From Chloroflexota bacterium (GTDB lineage Bacteria; Chloroflexota; Dehalococcoidia; SM23-28-2; HRBIN24): a stretch of 17,929 nucleotides of DNA. Both the position numbers and the translations under genes were made by a program. Where the stretch lies: contig JAUQPQ010000028.1 in NCBI GenBank assembly GCA_030550295.1, forward strand, positions 1 to 17,929, in the 5' to 3' direction. Shown here in pieces: positions 1 through 7,947 of the stretch. Within the stretch, counting starts at the first letter, position 1. Every line of letters begins with the position of its first letter. A model generated the notes under the pieces. It saw only the letters and a list, made by a program, of their open reading frames with translations. It was not told the origin of the DNA and did not search any database.

Positions 1-1053
1 GAAAGCCTCTGGCAAGGCATAGCTGATCTCCTCTTTGCGCTAAAGGAAACAAGCACGTGGCGCAACTGGTGGCGTTACCTCTATGACCGCATACCTCCTG
101 CTCCCATCGTCAGGATGGACGACGTGTTTGCGCGCTGTCCTTGGTGCGGTTCTGTAGACGAGGTAGTGTACTTTCCACGAAGGGAAGGGGCACAGCCAGG
201 CCTGTCAGGAGTCCCTCTAGTGACTGTTAAGGCCCAGGTGCTGGAACTTTCTGCGCCTGATGTGCCTCTAAAGGGACCGGTAGGGCTAGCCGTGGCACCA
301 GATGGCTCCATCCTGGTGGCCGATACAGGCAACGGGCGGATCGTGGCCTTTAGAGAAGGGACAGCCCAAGTACTCGCCTCGGGCCTCAACCAGCCGGCGG
401 CGGTAGCGGTATCAGGCGACAGCACCGTGTATGTAGCTGAAACGTGGGCTCACCGCATCGTAGTGGTGGAGAGTGGAGGAGTGGTGCGCCACCTTTGGGG
501 GCGTCCTGCTCCCAGCTTGCGGGAACCAGGCGCCCAGGGACTATGGGGGCCAAGGGATATAAAGGTGCTGCCCGATGGCTCCCTCCTGGTGGCCGATACA
601 GGTACTGGACGCATATTGCGCTTGTCCCCCTCCGGGGAACTATTGGGGATAGTAGGGTCCTTGGGCTCCCAAAAGGGGAGGTTCACGGAGCCTGTGGGCC
701 TAGCACCGTTGCCGGATAACCGTGTCTGGGTGGCCGACTTTGGCAATGCGCGCCTGCAACTATTAGATCCCTCCTTAGCCTCTTTACTCACCGTTCCCGT
801 TTCGGCATGGGTAGGCCCCGATACAGGGTTCCGACCTTACATGGCCCTGCTACCTGACGGTCGGCTGGTCACAGAGGCCTTCGCCCCAGGTCGCCTGCTC
901 ATCCTAAGGCCCGAAGGTGATATTCAGGCGTATGTGGTGACCGATCCTGCCCTGGTTTCCCCCCAGGGGCTGGTGGTGAAAGATGGCCATCTTCTGGTAG
1001 CTGATGCCGGCTTGGGGAAGATCTTGGCCATCCCTCTATCGGAGCTGCCTTAG
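1..1053 (+). CDS. NHL-repeat beta-propeller C-terminal part of a larger protein (5' end outside window)
   Basis: The frame is open from base 1 to the TAG at 1051-1053, so the gene is cut by the window edge. An ATG at 115 is possible, but the codons before it read like protein (Trp/Arg-rich, 'WRNWWRYLYDR'). Codons 1-70 contain a CPWC pair and resemble the soluble tail of large multi-span glycosyltransferase-like proteins (TIGR03663/Agl23 type); that identity is a guess. From about codon 90, at least four NHL-type blades follow the pattern G-x-DG-x-h-x-VADTGNGRI: PDGSILVADTGNGR near codon 100, PDGSLLVADTGTGR near 191, RVWVADFGNAR near 243 and HLLVADAGLGK near 330. NHL propellers usually bind protein or carbohydrate, or act as lyases or scaffolds. 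The next gene begins 50 nt downstream on the same strand and encodes a membrane protein of lipid/glycan type. The NHL call is firm; the role of the whole protein is unknown. Confidence 0.75.
   Translation, partial: ESLWQGIADLLFALKETSTWRNWWRYLYDRIPPAPIVRMDDVFARCPWCGSVDEVVYFPRREGAQPGLSGVPLVTVKAQVLELSAPDVPLKGPVGLAVAPDGSILVADTGNGRIVAFREGTAQVLASGLNQPAAVAVSGDSTVYVAETWAHRIVVVESGGVVRHLWGRPAPSLREPGAQGLWGPRDIKVLPDGSLLVADTGTGRILRLSPSGELLGIVGSLGSQKGRFTEPVGLAPLPDNRVWVADFGNARLQLLDPSLASLLTVPVSAWVGPDTGFRPYMALLPDGRLVTEAFAPGRLLILRPEGDIQAYVVTDPALVSPQGLVVKDGHLLVADAGLGKILAIPLSELP
301..602 (+). repeat. Near-identical 29-nt direct repeat (301-329 and 574-602) inside the NHL gene
   Basis: Bases 301-329 and 574-602 match at 28 of 29 positions (A versus C at the tenth base). 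Both encode the core of an NHL blade, D-G-S-x-L-V-A-D-T-G. The 273-base offset is 91 codons. The blade lying between them (near codon 142, reading STVYVAETWAHRI) is not similar at the DNA level. This is an internal coding repeat, not a mobile element. Confidence 0.8.
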
Positions 1054-1103
1054 GGGGTGTTAATGCGGCTGACCGTTCATCCCCGTATACTAGGACGGTA
1101 GCT

Positions 1104-2120
1104 GTGAGGGCATGGCTACGTCGAGGGCACGTCTGGGTGGGCCTGGGTGGAACGGCCCTGTTCTTGGGTCTTTTCTTCTGGCAGGTGGACATCTCCCACT
1201 TTTGGCAGGCCATGAAGGGGGCCGACTACATCTGGGCCGTTCCGGCGGTGGCCCTGTGGTTTTTGGCTGCTTGGGCGCGATCGCTGCGGTGGGGCCTAAT
1301 TTTGCGGCCTGTAGCGCCCCTTAGCCTCCGTGCCCTTTATCCGGTGCTGGTGATAGGCTATATGGCCAATAACCTCTTACCTGCTCGCCTCGGTGAGCTG
1401 ATAAGGGCCTACATATTGGGGGAGCGGTACGGGGTGGGGAAGGTGCAGGCCTTGGGCACAGTGGCCGTGGAGAGGGTCACTGATGGCCTCACTTTGGTAG
1501 GGCTGTTAGCCGTGGGGGCCATGTTTGTGGAGATGGGCGGGGTAGTGAAGGCGTTAGCTTGGGCCAATTTGGGCCTCTTTTTAGGGGGATTCCTCGTCCT
1601 CAGTGCTGCCTTGATGAAGCGGGAGGCTGCCCTTCGCTTTATGGGCCTTCTGGCGAGGCCTCTGCCTGCGCCGTGGCGGGCGAAAGTAGTAGGGGCGTGG
1701 GATGCCTTCATCGGAGGTCTTGAGAGCCTAAGATCCCCTGGCATCTTGATAGGGGCCCTGTGTGCGGGGACGGTGGCTTGGGTCTTAGAAGCAGCTATGT
1801 ACTACTTGGTTGGCAAAGGTTTTGGCCTAGAGGGGGATCCGGCCCTCTATCTAGTCTTGGCGGGGGCAGCCAATTTGGCTGTCGCCTTGCCCTCCACGTC
1901 GGGGGGGATAGGGCCCTTTGAGTGGGCCACTCAGCAGGTGATGGTGGGGGCCCAGACCTCGAGGGGGGTAGCGGCGGCGTATGCTGTGGCGCTGCATGGC
2001 CTTCTGCTCATCCCCGTTATTATCGCTGGACTCGCCTTTTTATGGGCTACTCAGTTGCCCGTATGGGCTACCCTTGAAAAGGAGGAAGTGGCACAAGTGA
2101 GGGATCGATGGGCCGGGTAG
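1104..2120 (+). CDS. Polytopic membrane protein of the lysylphosphatidylglycerol-synthetase TM / AglD-like family (flippase-like)
   Basis: A 338-residue, strongly hydrophobic protein with about seven or eight membrane segments, the first at residues 9-25. The signature of the LPG_synthase_TM family (UPF0104) is visible: RSLRWGLIL near 52-60, then GYMANNLLPARLGELIRAYILG near 75-96, and VERVTDGL near 113-120. A late PSTSGGIGPFEWA segment near 262-274 fits the family's conserved glycine-rich stretch. Such stand-alone membrane domains lack the aminoacyl-transferase part and are linked to lipid or glycolipid transfer or flipping; the substrate cannot be read from sequence. The start is GTG at 1104, with AGGA at 1092-1095. 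The stop overlaps the next start by 13 nt, which suggests translational coupling with the oxidoreductase. Neighbours point to surface lipid or glycan work. Confidence 0.85.
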   Translation: MRAWLRRGHVWVGLGGTALFLGLFFWQVDISHFWQAMKGADYIWAVPAVALWFLAAWARSLRWGLILRPVAPLSLRALYPVLVIGYMANNLLPARLGELIRAYILGERYGVGKVQALGTVAVERVTDGLTLVGLLAVGAMFVEMGGVVKALAWANLGLFLGGFLVLSAALMKREAALRFMGLLARPLPAPWRAKVVGAWDAFIGGLESLRSPGILIGALCAGTVAWVLEAAMYYLVGKGFGLEGDPALYLVLAGAANLAVALPSTSGGIGPFEWATQQVMVGAQTSRGVAAAYAVALHGLLLIPVIIAGLAFLWATQLPVWATLEKEEVAQVRDRWAG

Positions 2121-3442
2121 CTGTTATCGGTGGTGGGGTAGCGGGGTTGACGGCCGCCTACCGGCTCCTGCAGCTAGGCCACCAGGTGGACGTATTAGAG
2201 GCATCCCCTTACCTAGGCGGGCTTGTCCGCACCTTCGAGATCGGTGGAGAGCGCATCGAGTGTTTTTACCACCACATATTTACCACCGATGCCGAGGTGG
2301 TGCGCCTCGTTGATGAAGTGGGCCTGGGTGATAGGCTCTCTTGGCGGCCGTCGTCGGTGGCTATCTATTACGGTGGGCGGATGTTCCCCTTTATGACCCC
2401 TATTGACCTGGTGCGGTTTTCCCCCCTCCCCTTGTGGGAGCGCCTACGACTGGGGATCATGGGGCTTTATCTGAGGCGCCAGGAGGAGATGGGCCCCTTT
2501 CTTTCGGTGACGGCTAGGGAATGGGTCAGCCGCTTTGCAGGGTGCCGGAGTTGGGAGGTGGTTTGGGGCCCCCTGTTCCGGGGCAAATTCGGCGAGATGG
2601 GCGACGAGGTGGTGATGGCCTGGCTTTGGAACAAGATAAAGCTACGCTTCTCTTCCCGCAAGGGGACGCCTTGGCGGGAGGTGTTGGGGTATCTTAGGGG
2701 CTCCTTCGGCCTCCTCATCGACGCCTTGGTGGCGCGTATTGAGGCTCTTGGGGGGCACTTGTATGTAGGGGTACCCGTAGAGCAGGTGGTGATAGAGGAA
2801 GGCCGGGCAAAGGCCCTTTTAGCTGGGCAAAAGCTATGGGGTCCGTACGATGCCATCGTAGCTACGGTGGCCAACGAGATATTCTTGCGCTTGGTCTCGT
2901 GCCTGCCGGAGGATTTTAAACGTTTGTGCCTGGGCGTACCTTACCAGGATGCCCTGTGTATGGTGCTGGCCCTACGCCACTCCTTGGTCCCATATTACTG
3001 GCTCACCATTAACGACCGCTCCTTCCCCTTCCTCGCCGTTATAGAACATACTCGCCTCGTGCCCCCCTCTTTCTATGGGGGAGTGCACATAGTTTACATA
3101 AGCAACTACCTTGATCCTTCTTCGCCCCTTCTTTCCATGGATGAAGAGGAGCTATGGGGCCTTTACCTGCCTTTTGTGAGGCGTCTTAACCCGTGGTGGG
3201 ACGATGGATGGGTCGTGGGGCGGTGGGTATTCAAGGGGAAGAATGCCCAGCCGGTGTTCACCGTGGCCAATGCAGGGCGCATCCCTCCCCACCGGACGCC
3301 CATCCCAGGGCTTTACTTGGCCAACATGTCCCAAATCTTTCCCCAGGACCGAGGGCAGAACTACAGCATAATGATGGGCGAGAGGGTGGCGTCATTAGTA
3401 GACCAGGACTTAGGGCGTTGCCGCCTTGCCTCTAAAGCTTAA
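2108..3442 (+). CDS. FAD-dependent amine-oxidase-like oxidoreductase (NAD(P)/FAD-dependent, protoporphyrinogen-oxidase-like fold)
   Basis: A 444-residue soluble flavoprotein. The N-terminus is a Rossmann FAD-binding motif, VIGGGVAGLTAAYRLLQLGH, followed by an acidic strand end (VLEAS) and YLGGLVRTF, as in the amine oxidase / protoporphyrinogen oxidase / UDP-galactopyranose mutase superfamily. A C-terminal GLYLANMSQIFPQDRG...YSIMMGE segment (near residues 398-423) fits the second FAD contact of this fold. Close relatives often sit in polysaccharide or glycolipid loci, where their substrate is mostly unknown. The start at 2108 has GAGGG five bases upstream and lies inside the end of the preceding membrane-protein gene, so the two are probably co-translated. 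A haem-pathway protoporphyrinogen oxidase is less likely, because no haem gene is nearby and the middle region (for example the FYHHIFTTD stretch) looks like the glycan-associated group. The exact reaction is unknown. Confidence 0.8.
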   Translation: MGRVAVIGGGVAGLTAAYRLLQLGHQVDVLEASPYLGGLVRTFEIGGERIECFYHHIFTTDAEVVRLVDEVGLGDRLSWRPSSVAIYYGGRMFPFMTPIDLVRFSPLPLWERLRLGIMGLYLRRQEEMGPFLSVTAREWVSRFAGCRSWEVVWGPLFRGKFGEMGDEVVMAWLWNKIKLRFSSRKGTPWREVLGYLRGSFGLLIDALVARIEALGGHLYVGVPVEQVVIEEGRAKALLAGQKLWGPYDAIVATVANEIFLRLVSCLPEDFKRLCLGVPYQDALCMVLALRHSLVPYYWLTINDRSFPFLAVIEHTRLVPPSFYGGVHIVYISNYLDPSSPLLSMDEEELWGLYLPFVRRLNPWWDDGWVVGRWVFKGKNAQPVFTVANAGRIPPHRTPIPGLYLANMSQIFPQDRGQNYSIMMGERVASLVDQDLGRCRLASKA

Positions 3443-3470
3443 AGCCCCCTAGAATGGTCATGCATAGAGG

Positions 3471-4001
3471 ATGGTGTTGTCCTTTAACCGCTCCTCCCGC
3501 TGGAGCCCTCCTGATGCTGCTCATGGAGGTGAGGAAGTAGCATCGCAGGTGCGGGTTCTGCTGGAGGGGATAAAGCCTGAGCGTCCGTTCCTCCTCCCTG
3601 CTCTTCATCGAATTCAGGAGGAGCTGGGATACGTCCCCAAGGAAGCGGTGCCAGTGTTGGCCTCTTACTTCAATACGACGCCGGCGGCCATATTTGGAGT
3701 CATCTCATTCTATTCCGAAATCCGAACCGAGCCCCCTCCCAAGGTGGAGATAGAGTGGTGCAGTGGCCCGGCGTGTCTCTTAAAGGGGGGTGGCAAGGTG
3801 CGGACAGCATTAGAGGCGGTGCTGGGATCTCCAATGAACTCCGCCCTACCTGATGGGTCGATAGGCCTACGCCTTGTCCAGTGTGATGGCACTTGTCACC
3901 TGGCGCCTCTGGTGCGCATTGGCGGGCGCTATATAGGGCCCTTGGGCGTAGCGGAGGCGATAGAGTTGGCCCGGCGCCTCAAGGAAGGAAAGCCCCCATG
4001 A
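3471..4001 (+). CDS. nuoE: NADH dehydrogenase-type subunit E, thioredoxin-like [2Fe-2S] protein
   Basis: A 176-residue NuoE/HoxE/HndA-family protein, the 24-kDa subunit that pairs with NuoF in complex I, NAD-linked hydrogenases or formate dehydrogenases. After a poorly conserved N-terminus comes the helical part (LPALHRIQEELGYVPKEAV), then the thioredoxin-like domain. The four cluster ligands are present: C97-x4-C102 (EWCSGPAC) and C138-x3-C142 (VQCDGTC). It therefore should carry the usual [2Fe-2S] cluster. The start is uncertain by a few codons. AGAGG at 3466-3470 abuts the ATG at 3471, so GTG 3474 or TTG 3477 are better spaced. The gene lies 28 nt after the oxidoreductase, and its stop overlaps the nuoF start (ATGA). 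No other complex I subunit is in the window. Confidence 0.92.
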   Translation: MVLSFNRSSRWSPPDAAHGGEEVASQVRVLLEGIKPERPFLLPALHRIQEELGYVPKEAVPVLASYFNTTPAAIFGVISFYSEIRTEPPPKVEIEWCSGPACLLKGGGKVRTALEAVLGSPMNSALPDGSIGLRLVQCDGTCHLAPLVRIGGRYIGPLGVAEAIELARRLKEGKPP

Positions 4002-5899
4002 CACCCCTTGACGCTTACAGAACCTTGAGAGAGGAGGCAGAGGCGAAGTGGCAGCGCCTCGCCTTATCAGATCGTCCCGTCTTTAGGGTGTCGCTGGCTA
4101 CCTGTTCCCAGGCCTCTGGTGCCCTGGCTACCATTGAGGCCTTAAGGCGCGAGCTGCGTCAACGGGGGCAGGAGGCCATTGTCCTGGAGGTAGGATGCCC
4201 TGGCCTCTGCTTCGCTGACCCCCTGGTAGACGTACAGGTTCCGGGATATCCGCGCGTCCTATACGGCCCTGTGATGGCGGAGAAGGTGCCGGCCCTGTTA
4301 GAGGGGGTGCTGGGCCCTGATAAGGCATACCCACCCTTGGCTCTCGGCTTGATAGCGGAAGATCCCCTGGTAAAGGGGGCACTGAAGGGAACGCCCTTGG
4401 CGGGCGTCCCCCTCTTGAGGGAAACGGACTGGATGCGTCTTCAAGTACGCAGGCTCATGGCCAATGTAGGGCTGATAGAGCCAGCCAACGTAGATCACTA
4501 TCTGGCATGTGGGGGTTATGAGGGCCTCGCCCGTGCCCTTTCTATGGCTCCCGAGAAGGTGATAGAAGAGGTGATCGCATCTGGTCTGTGGGGGCGTGGG
4601 GGAGCGGCCTTCCCAACAGGTCGTAAGTGGGACTTTTTGCGCCAGGCCCGTCCTGGCGTCAAGTTCCTCGTATGTAATGCCGACGAAGGAGACCCCGGAT
4701 CTTTCGTCAACCGCAACCTTCTAGAAGGGGATCCACACCTTATCATTGAAGGCATGGCCATAGCAGCGTGGGCCACTGGCGCCTCGTACGGCTACGTTTA
4801 CATCCGCCACGAGTATCCCCTGGCGGCGAAGCGGATGGCGCAGGCCATTGAGGAGGCTAGGCGTAAGGGGTTACTGGGGCCTAACGTTTTAGGCTCCTCC
4901 TTCAGCTACGACATGGAGGTGGTGAAGGGGGCCGGTAGCTACGTGTGTGGCGAGGAGACGGGGCTCATCGCCTCCATAGAGGGTCTTAGGGGCATGCCCA
5001 AGATAAGGCCTCCATATCCTGCTCAGGCAGGAGTATTCGGTCAGCCCACCAATGTGAACAACGTAGAATCGTACGCCAATGTGCCTTTGATCTTGCGTCA
5101 TGGGGCTTCATGGTACGCCTCTGTGGGGACGGAACGGAACAAAGGTACCAAGATGTTCAGCCTTTCAGGCTGCGTGCGGCGCCCGGGCGTCCTTGAGGTG
5201 CCCCTAGGAACGCCGTTGCGGGACGTGGTAATGGTGGCAGGTGGTGGCGTGCCTGAGGGCCGGCACCTCAAGGGCGTTCAGCCTGGAGGCCCCCTGTCTG
5301 GGGTGGTGCCTGCCTCCCGGGTAATGCTCCAGGATGGGCTGCCTTTAGAGCCGGAGCACTTCCGCGAATTGGGAATGCTGATGGGCTCTGGGGGCCTTGT
5401 GGTCATGGACGAGTCCACCTGTGTGGTGGAGCTGGCCACCTATTTTGAATGGTTCGCTGAAGACGAGTCATGCGGGAGGTGCACCACCTGCTTTGCCGGC
5501 ACTCGGAGGCTGTTAGAGATCTTAAGGCGCATCTCTAGAGGAGGGGGGCGTCCCCAAGACCTGGAGCTGATGCGCCTGCTTGCCTCAACTATGCGGTACT
5601 CTAATTGCGCCCACGGTCAAGCTGCCCCCACCGTAATAATGTCCCTCCTAGAACTGTTCCGTGATGAGCTCGAGGCTCATCTTCTCGGGCGCCGTTGTCC
5701 TGCGCGGGTGTGCCAGGGCCTAATAAGATACGAGTTAATAGATGGAGGCCCGGGGGTAGAGGAGGCGGCCAAGGTCTGCCCAACGGGGGCTATCGTCCCC
5801 CAGAAGGATGGCTTCGTCATCGACCAGGCGTTATGTGTCAAGTGTGATGCCTGCCGGCAGGTGGCCCCGGAGTCGGTGCGGGTGGTAGACGCTTTTTAG
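3998..5899 (+). CDS. nuoF: NuoF/HydB-type NADH-binding flavoprotein with N-terminal thioredoxin-like and degenerate C-terminal ferredoxin domains
   Basis: A 633-residue NADH:acceptor flavoprotein. The ATG at 3998 overlaps the nuoE stop and is preferred over an in-frame start at 3893, which would lie inside nuoE. Domains in order: a thioredoxin-like region (about 20-110) with TCSQASG and GCPGLC, giving three visible Cys; the FMN/NADH module with GRGGAAFPTGRKW (199-211), ADEGDPGSFVNR and GAGSYVCGEETGL; and the N3-type [4Fe-4S] site C492-x2-C495-x2-C498 plus C537 (SNCAHGQ). The tail (570-633) matches the 2x[4Fe-4S] ferredoxin domain of HydB/HndC-type proteins. It keeps only C594, C613, C616 and C619, which are the four ligands of a single cluster. 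It likely passes electrons from NADH via FMN to NuoE and a partner encoded elsewhere. The partner (complex I, hydrogenase or formate dehydrogenase) cannot be told from here. Confidence 0.92.
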   Translation: MTPLDAYRTLREEAEAKWQRLALSDRPVFRVSLATCSQASGALATIEALRRELRQRGQEAIVLEVGCPGLCFADPLVDVQVPGYPRVLYGPVMAEKVPALLEGVLGPDKAYPPLALGLIAEDPLVKGALKGTPLAGVPLLRETDWMRLQVRRLMANVGLIEPANVDHYLACGGYEGLARALSMAPEKVIEEVIASGLWGRGGAAFPTGRKWDFLRQARPGVKFLVCNADEGDPGSFVNRNLLEGDPHLIIEGMAIAAWATGASYGYVYIRHEYPLAAKRMAQAIEEARRKGLLGPNVLGSSFSYDMEVVKGAGSYVCGEETGLIASIEGLRGMPKIRPPYPAQAGVFGQPTNVNNVESYANVPLILRHGASWYASVGTERNKGTKMFSLSGCVRRPGVLEVPLGTPLRDVVMVAGGGVPEGRHLKGVQPGGPLSGVVPASRVMLQDGLPLEPEHFRELGMLMGSGGLVVMDESTCVVELATYFEWFAEDESCGRCTTCFAGTRRLLEILRRISRGGGRPQDLELMRLLASTMRYSNCAHGQAAPTVIMSLLELFRDELEAHLLGRRCPARVCQGLIRYELIDGGPGVEEAAKVCPTGAIVPQKDGFVIDQALCVKCDACRQVAPESVRVVDAF

Positions 5900-7947
5900 G
5901 GGACGGTGACGATGGCTGTCGCCAAGTCCCACCAGGGTGCCAGCGACTGGACAGCGCTGTTTATCCAATTCCCTTGCCACGTCGCCCTGCACACCCCTCC
6001 CGTGGGGACGTTGGTACATTCCTTTTCTAGGGAGAACCAAGGGAAGGCCCCTACTAGGCCGCGGTAGAGGCGTATAGTGGTAGGGCCATTTCTCAAATTG
6101 CGCACCGCTGCCACAGTGAAACCGTCCCGATTGTAAGCAGTGAAGTAGTAGTCCCAGCCTGTGGGCCCGCCTACACTGCGACGCGAAACCCCTCCGGCGA
6201 AGGCTGGCTGCGAGCACCCTATAGCGTTACAGGCGCGGACCTGGAAATACAGATGGGACTGATCTGTGCTGGGCACTTCAACCAGGTGTGCTGTGGAGGA
6301 AGCTGGCAGGTTGAAGCAACTGGCGTAAGGGCTAGAGAAGTCGTGGCGCAGGTCTATGCAGAGCTGATAATAGGTTGCGCCTCTTCCTTCACCCCACATT
6401 ACCTGGACGTGCCCATTGTCAAAGGGCTCAATGCCAGCCCAACTAGGCGCTACCGATAGTAAGGAATGGATGAAGCGGGCCACATCTACTGCTCCCCAGC
6501 CGTAAGAGTTGTCTGGGCCTGGGGCCCCCATGTCTATGGTCCACTGTCTTATCGCTTCACGGATTTGGTCAGGGCCCCAATCGGGGTGGAGGCTCTTGAT
6601 GAGGGCGGCTATGCCGGTCACATGAGGGGCCGCGGCTGAAGTGCCGGCGAACGCGCCGGGGCCGAAACTGGCCGTAGATACGTTGTCTGGCCCCACTACG
6701 TCTGGCTTGATGCTGCCCCGTGCTCCTGGCCCCCGGGAGCTGTAGCTGTGGAGGGAGGCCATGTTGAAATGGGGTGCTGCTCCCACGGCCAGGGCTTTGG
6801 CGCTATCGGCCGGGGGGGCCACGCTACCCTCAGGGACTACATGCTCCAAGGTACCTCCCACTGCGAATACCTCCAGCCGCCCTCCAAAAACAAGGGATCT
6901 CTTCCGAACGCGCACCTCAAGTGTCATCCCCTGGGTAGCTGCCCCACTCACCATCTCTAGGGGTTGCGCTCCGGGCCGGCAGTCTTGGGGCTGGGCTGAT
7001 ATTAGCTCTCCGCTTTGGCCAGAGTTATTGCGCCACCTGACCACCAGGTCGTAATCGTTGCATGCCTGGCCCCACGGGTCGTCCCAGCGCAGGACGACCA
7101 TGAAATCTCCCCCTGCGCTTAAGGTGTTCCCTTCGTCCCCCGGGGCAAACTCGAGGTAGCCATCGTAATCTTCATCACGCCATGTGCCTTGCCAGTGCTT
7201 GTTGCCGTAGTTGCCGGCGGCATTGACCCAGAGGATGCCATGAGCATAGGCCTTTTCCACCGTAAGGGCGTCAAAGCCTTGACCATCGCTTGGGGGAAAG
7301 AAGGGGGCATTGAGGGACATGTTGATGATGTGTACCCCTTGGGATATTAGCCAGTCAACGGCCTGGGCCACCTCGGTAACCGTGGCAGCCTCAGCAAGAT
7401 ATAGTGTAGCCCCTGGTGCCAGGTCATGGATTATCTCAGCTATCGCTGTCCCATGACGGCTTGCCCCAGGCGTGGGAGTGAAGGCCCTATAGACCACCCT
7501 GTCAGGTGGTGGTAGCTCTGAGCCTAGAAGGGCCTGGTAGCCAGCGAAGGAGTCGATGATGCCTACCTTCACCCCCTGGCCACCCGTAGAGTTAAGGGTG
7601 TAGCCCGTGCCGGCCCCGGCCTGGGACGCTTCTGTGAGGATGGCGTCACTGGCCAAGAGGGGGGAGGGGTACCAGGTCATGACGCCTGCATGAGAGGTCA
7701 GCAAGGGTAAAGTGCTAGGCGGCAGAAGCACGTCGATCAAGTCTCTGTAGTTGCCCTTTATCTTGCCTCCTATGGAGGTAATGCCCTGAGTTACCTTCTC
7801 CTCCTCGCCTGGGTGGACAACGATAGTTATAGCCACATCCCCTTCCCTCACGGAGATCGGGCGATCCGAGGTTCTCTGGGGGCCCCATGCCTTCAGAATT
7901 GGGAGGGCCAGAATGAAAGCCAAAGCTATCAGCACGACTCGCGTCAT
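5896..7947 (-). CDS. Secreted subtilisin-family (S8) serine protease
   Basis: A 683-residue exported protease. The ATG at 7947 is chosen because GGAG lies six bases upstream; a TTG four codons earlier (7959) would destroy that spacing. Residues 1-21 form a signal peptide (one Arg, then a long hydrophobic stretch, no lipobox). A short propeptide-like region follows. The catalytic residues are all visible: Asp132 (VGIIDSF), His165 (SRHGTAIAE), the oxyanion Asn246 (NAAGN) and Ser437 (GTSAAAPHVTG). Between Asn246 and Ser437 lies a beta-rich insertion of roughly 100 residues that begins with a D258-x-D-x-D-G calcium-loop-like motif. After the protease domain come a fibronectin-III-like domain (about 500-595) and a C-terminal beta domain with paired cysteines. 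It probably degrades protein outside the cell. Its TAA overlaps the nuoF stop on the opposite strand, and it is divergent from mutS. Confidence 0.92.
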   Translation of the reverse strand: MTRVVLIALAFILALPILKAWGPQRTSDRPISVREGDVAITIVVHPGEEEKVTQGITSIGGKIKGNYRDLIDVLLPPSTLPLLTSHAGVMTWYPSPLLASDAILTEASQAGAGTGYTLNSTGGQGVKVGIIDSFAGYQALLGSELPPPDRVVYRAFTPTPGASRHGTAIAEIIHDLAPGATLYLAEAATVTEVAQAVDWLISQGVHIINMSLNAPFFPPSDGQGFDALTVEKAYAHGILWVNAAGNYGNKHWQGTWRDEDYDGYLEFAPGDEGNTLSAGGDFMVVLRWDDPWGQACNDYDLVVRWRNNSGQSGELISAQPQDCRPGAQPLEMVSGAATQGMTLEVRVRKRSLVFGGRLEVFAVGGTLEHVVPEGSVAPPADSAKALAVGAAPHFNMASLHSYSSRGPGARGSIKPDVVGPDNVSTASFGPGAFAGTSAAAPHVTGIAALIKSLHPDWGPDQIREAIRQWTIDMGAPGPDNSYGWGAVDVARFIHSLLSVAPSWAGIEPFDNGHVQVMWGEGRGATYYQLCIDLRHDFSSPYASCFNLPASSTAHLVEVPSTDQSHLYFQVRACNAIGCSQPAFAGGVSRRSVGGPTGWDYYFTAYNRDGFTVAAVRNLRNGPTTIRLYRGLVGAFPWFSLEKECTNVPTGGVCRATWQGNWINSAVQSLAPWWDLATAIVTVP

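Noticed and set aside
115..175. CPWC near the start of the NHL gene as a thioredoxin-like redox site
   Set aside because: No thioredoxin fold is visible around it; two Cys alone do not support it.
1086..1091. TATACT as a -10 box before the membrane-protein gene
   Set aside because: No -35 at a usable distance; one six-base match in a 50-base gap is weak.
2467..2874. 135-residue - strand frame opposite the flavoprotein gene
   Set aside because: Antisense shadow with no motif and no ribosome site of note.
3893..3997. N-terminal extension of nuoF to 3893
   Set aside because: It would overlap 105 bases of nuoE, has no conserved sequence, and ATG 3998 forms the standard ATGA junction.
5831..6217. 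128-residue - strand frame at the nuoF/protease boundary
   Set aside because: It is a shifted reading of the protease gene, with Arg/Leu-rich composition and no motif.
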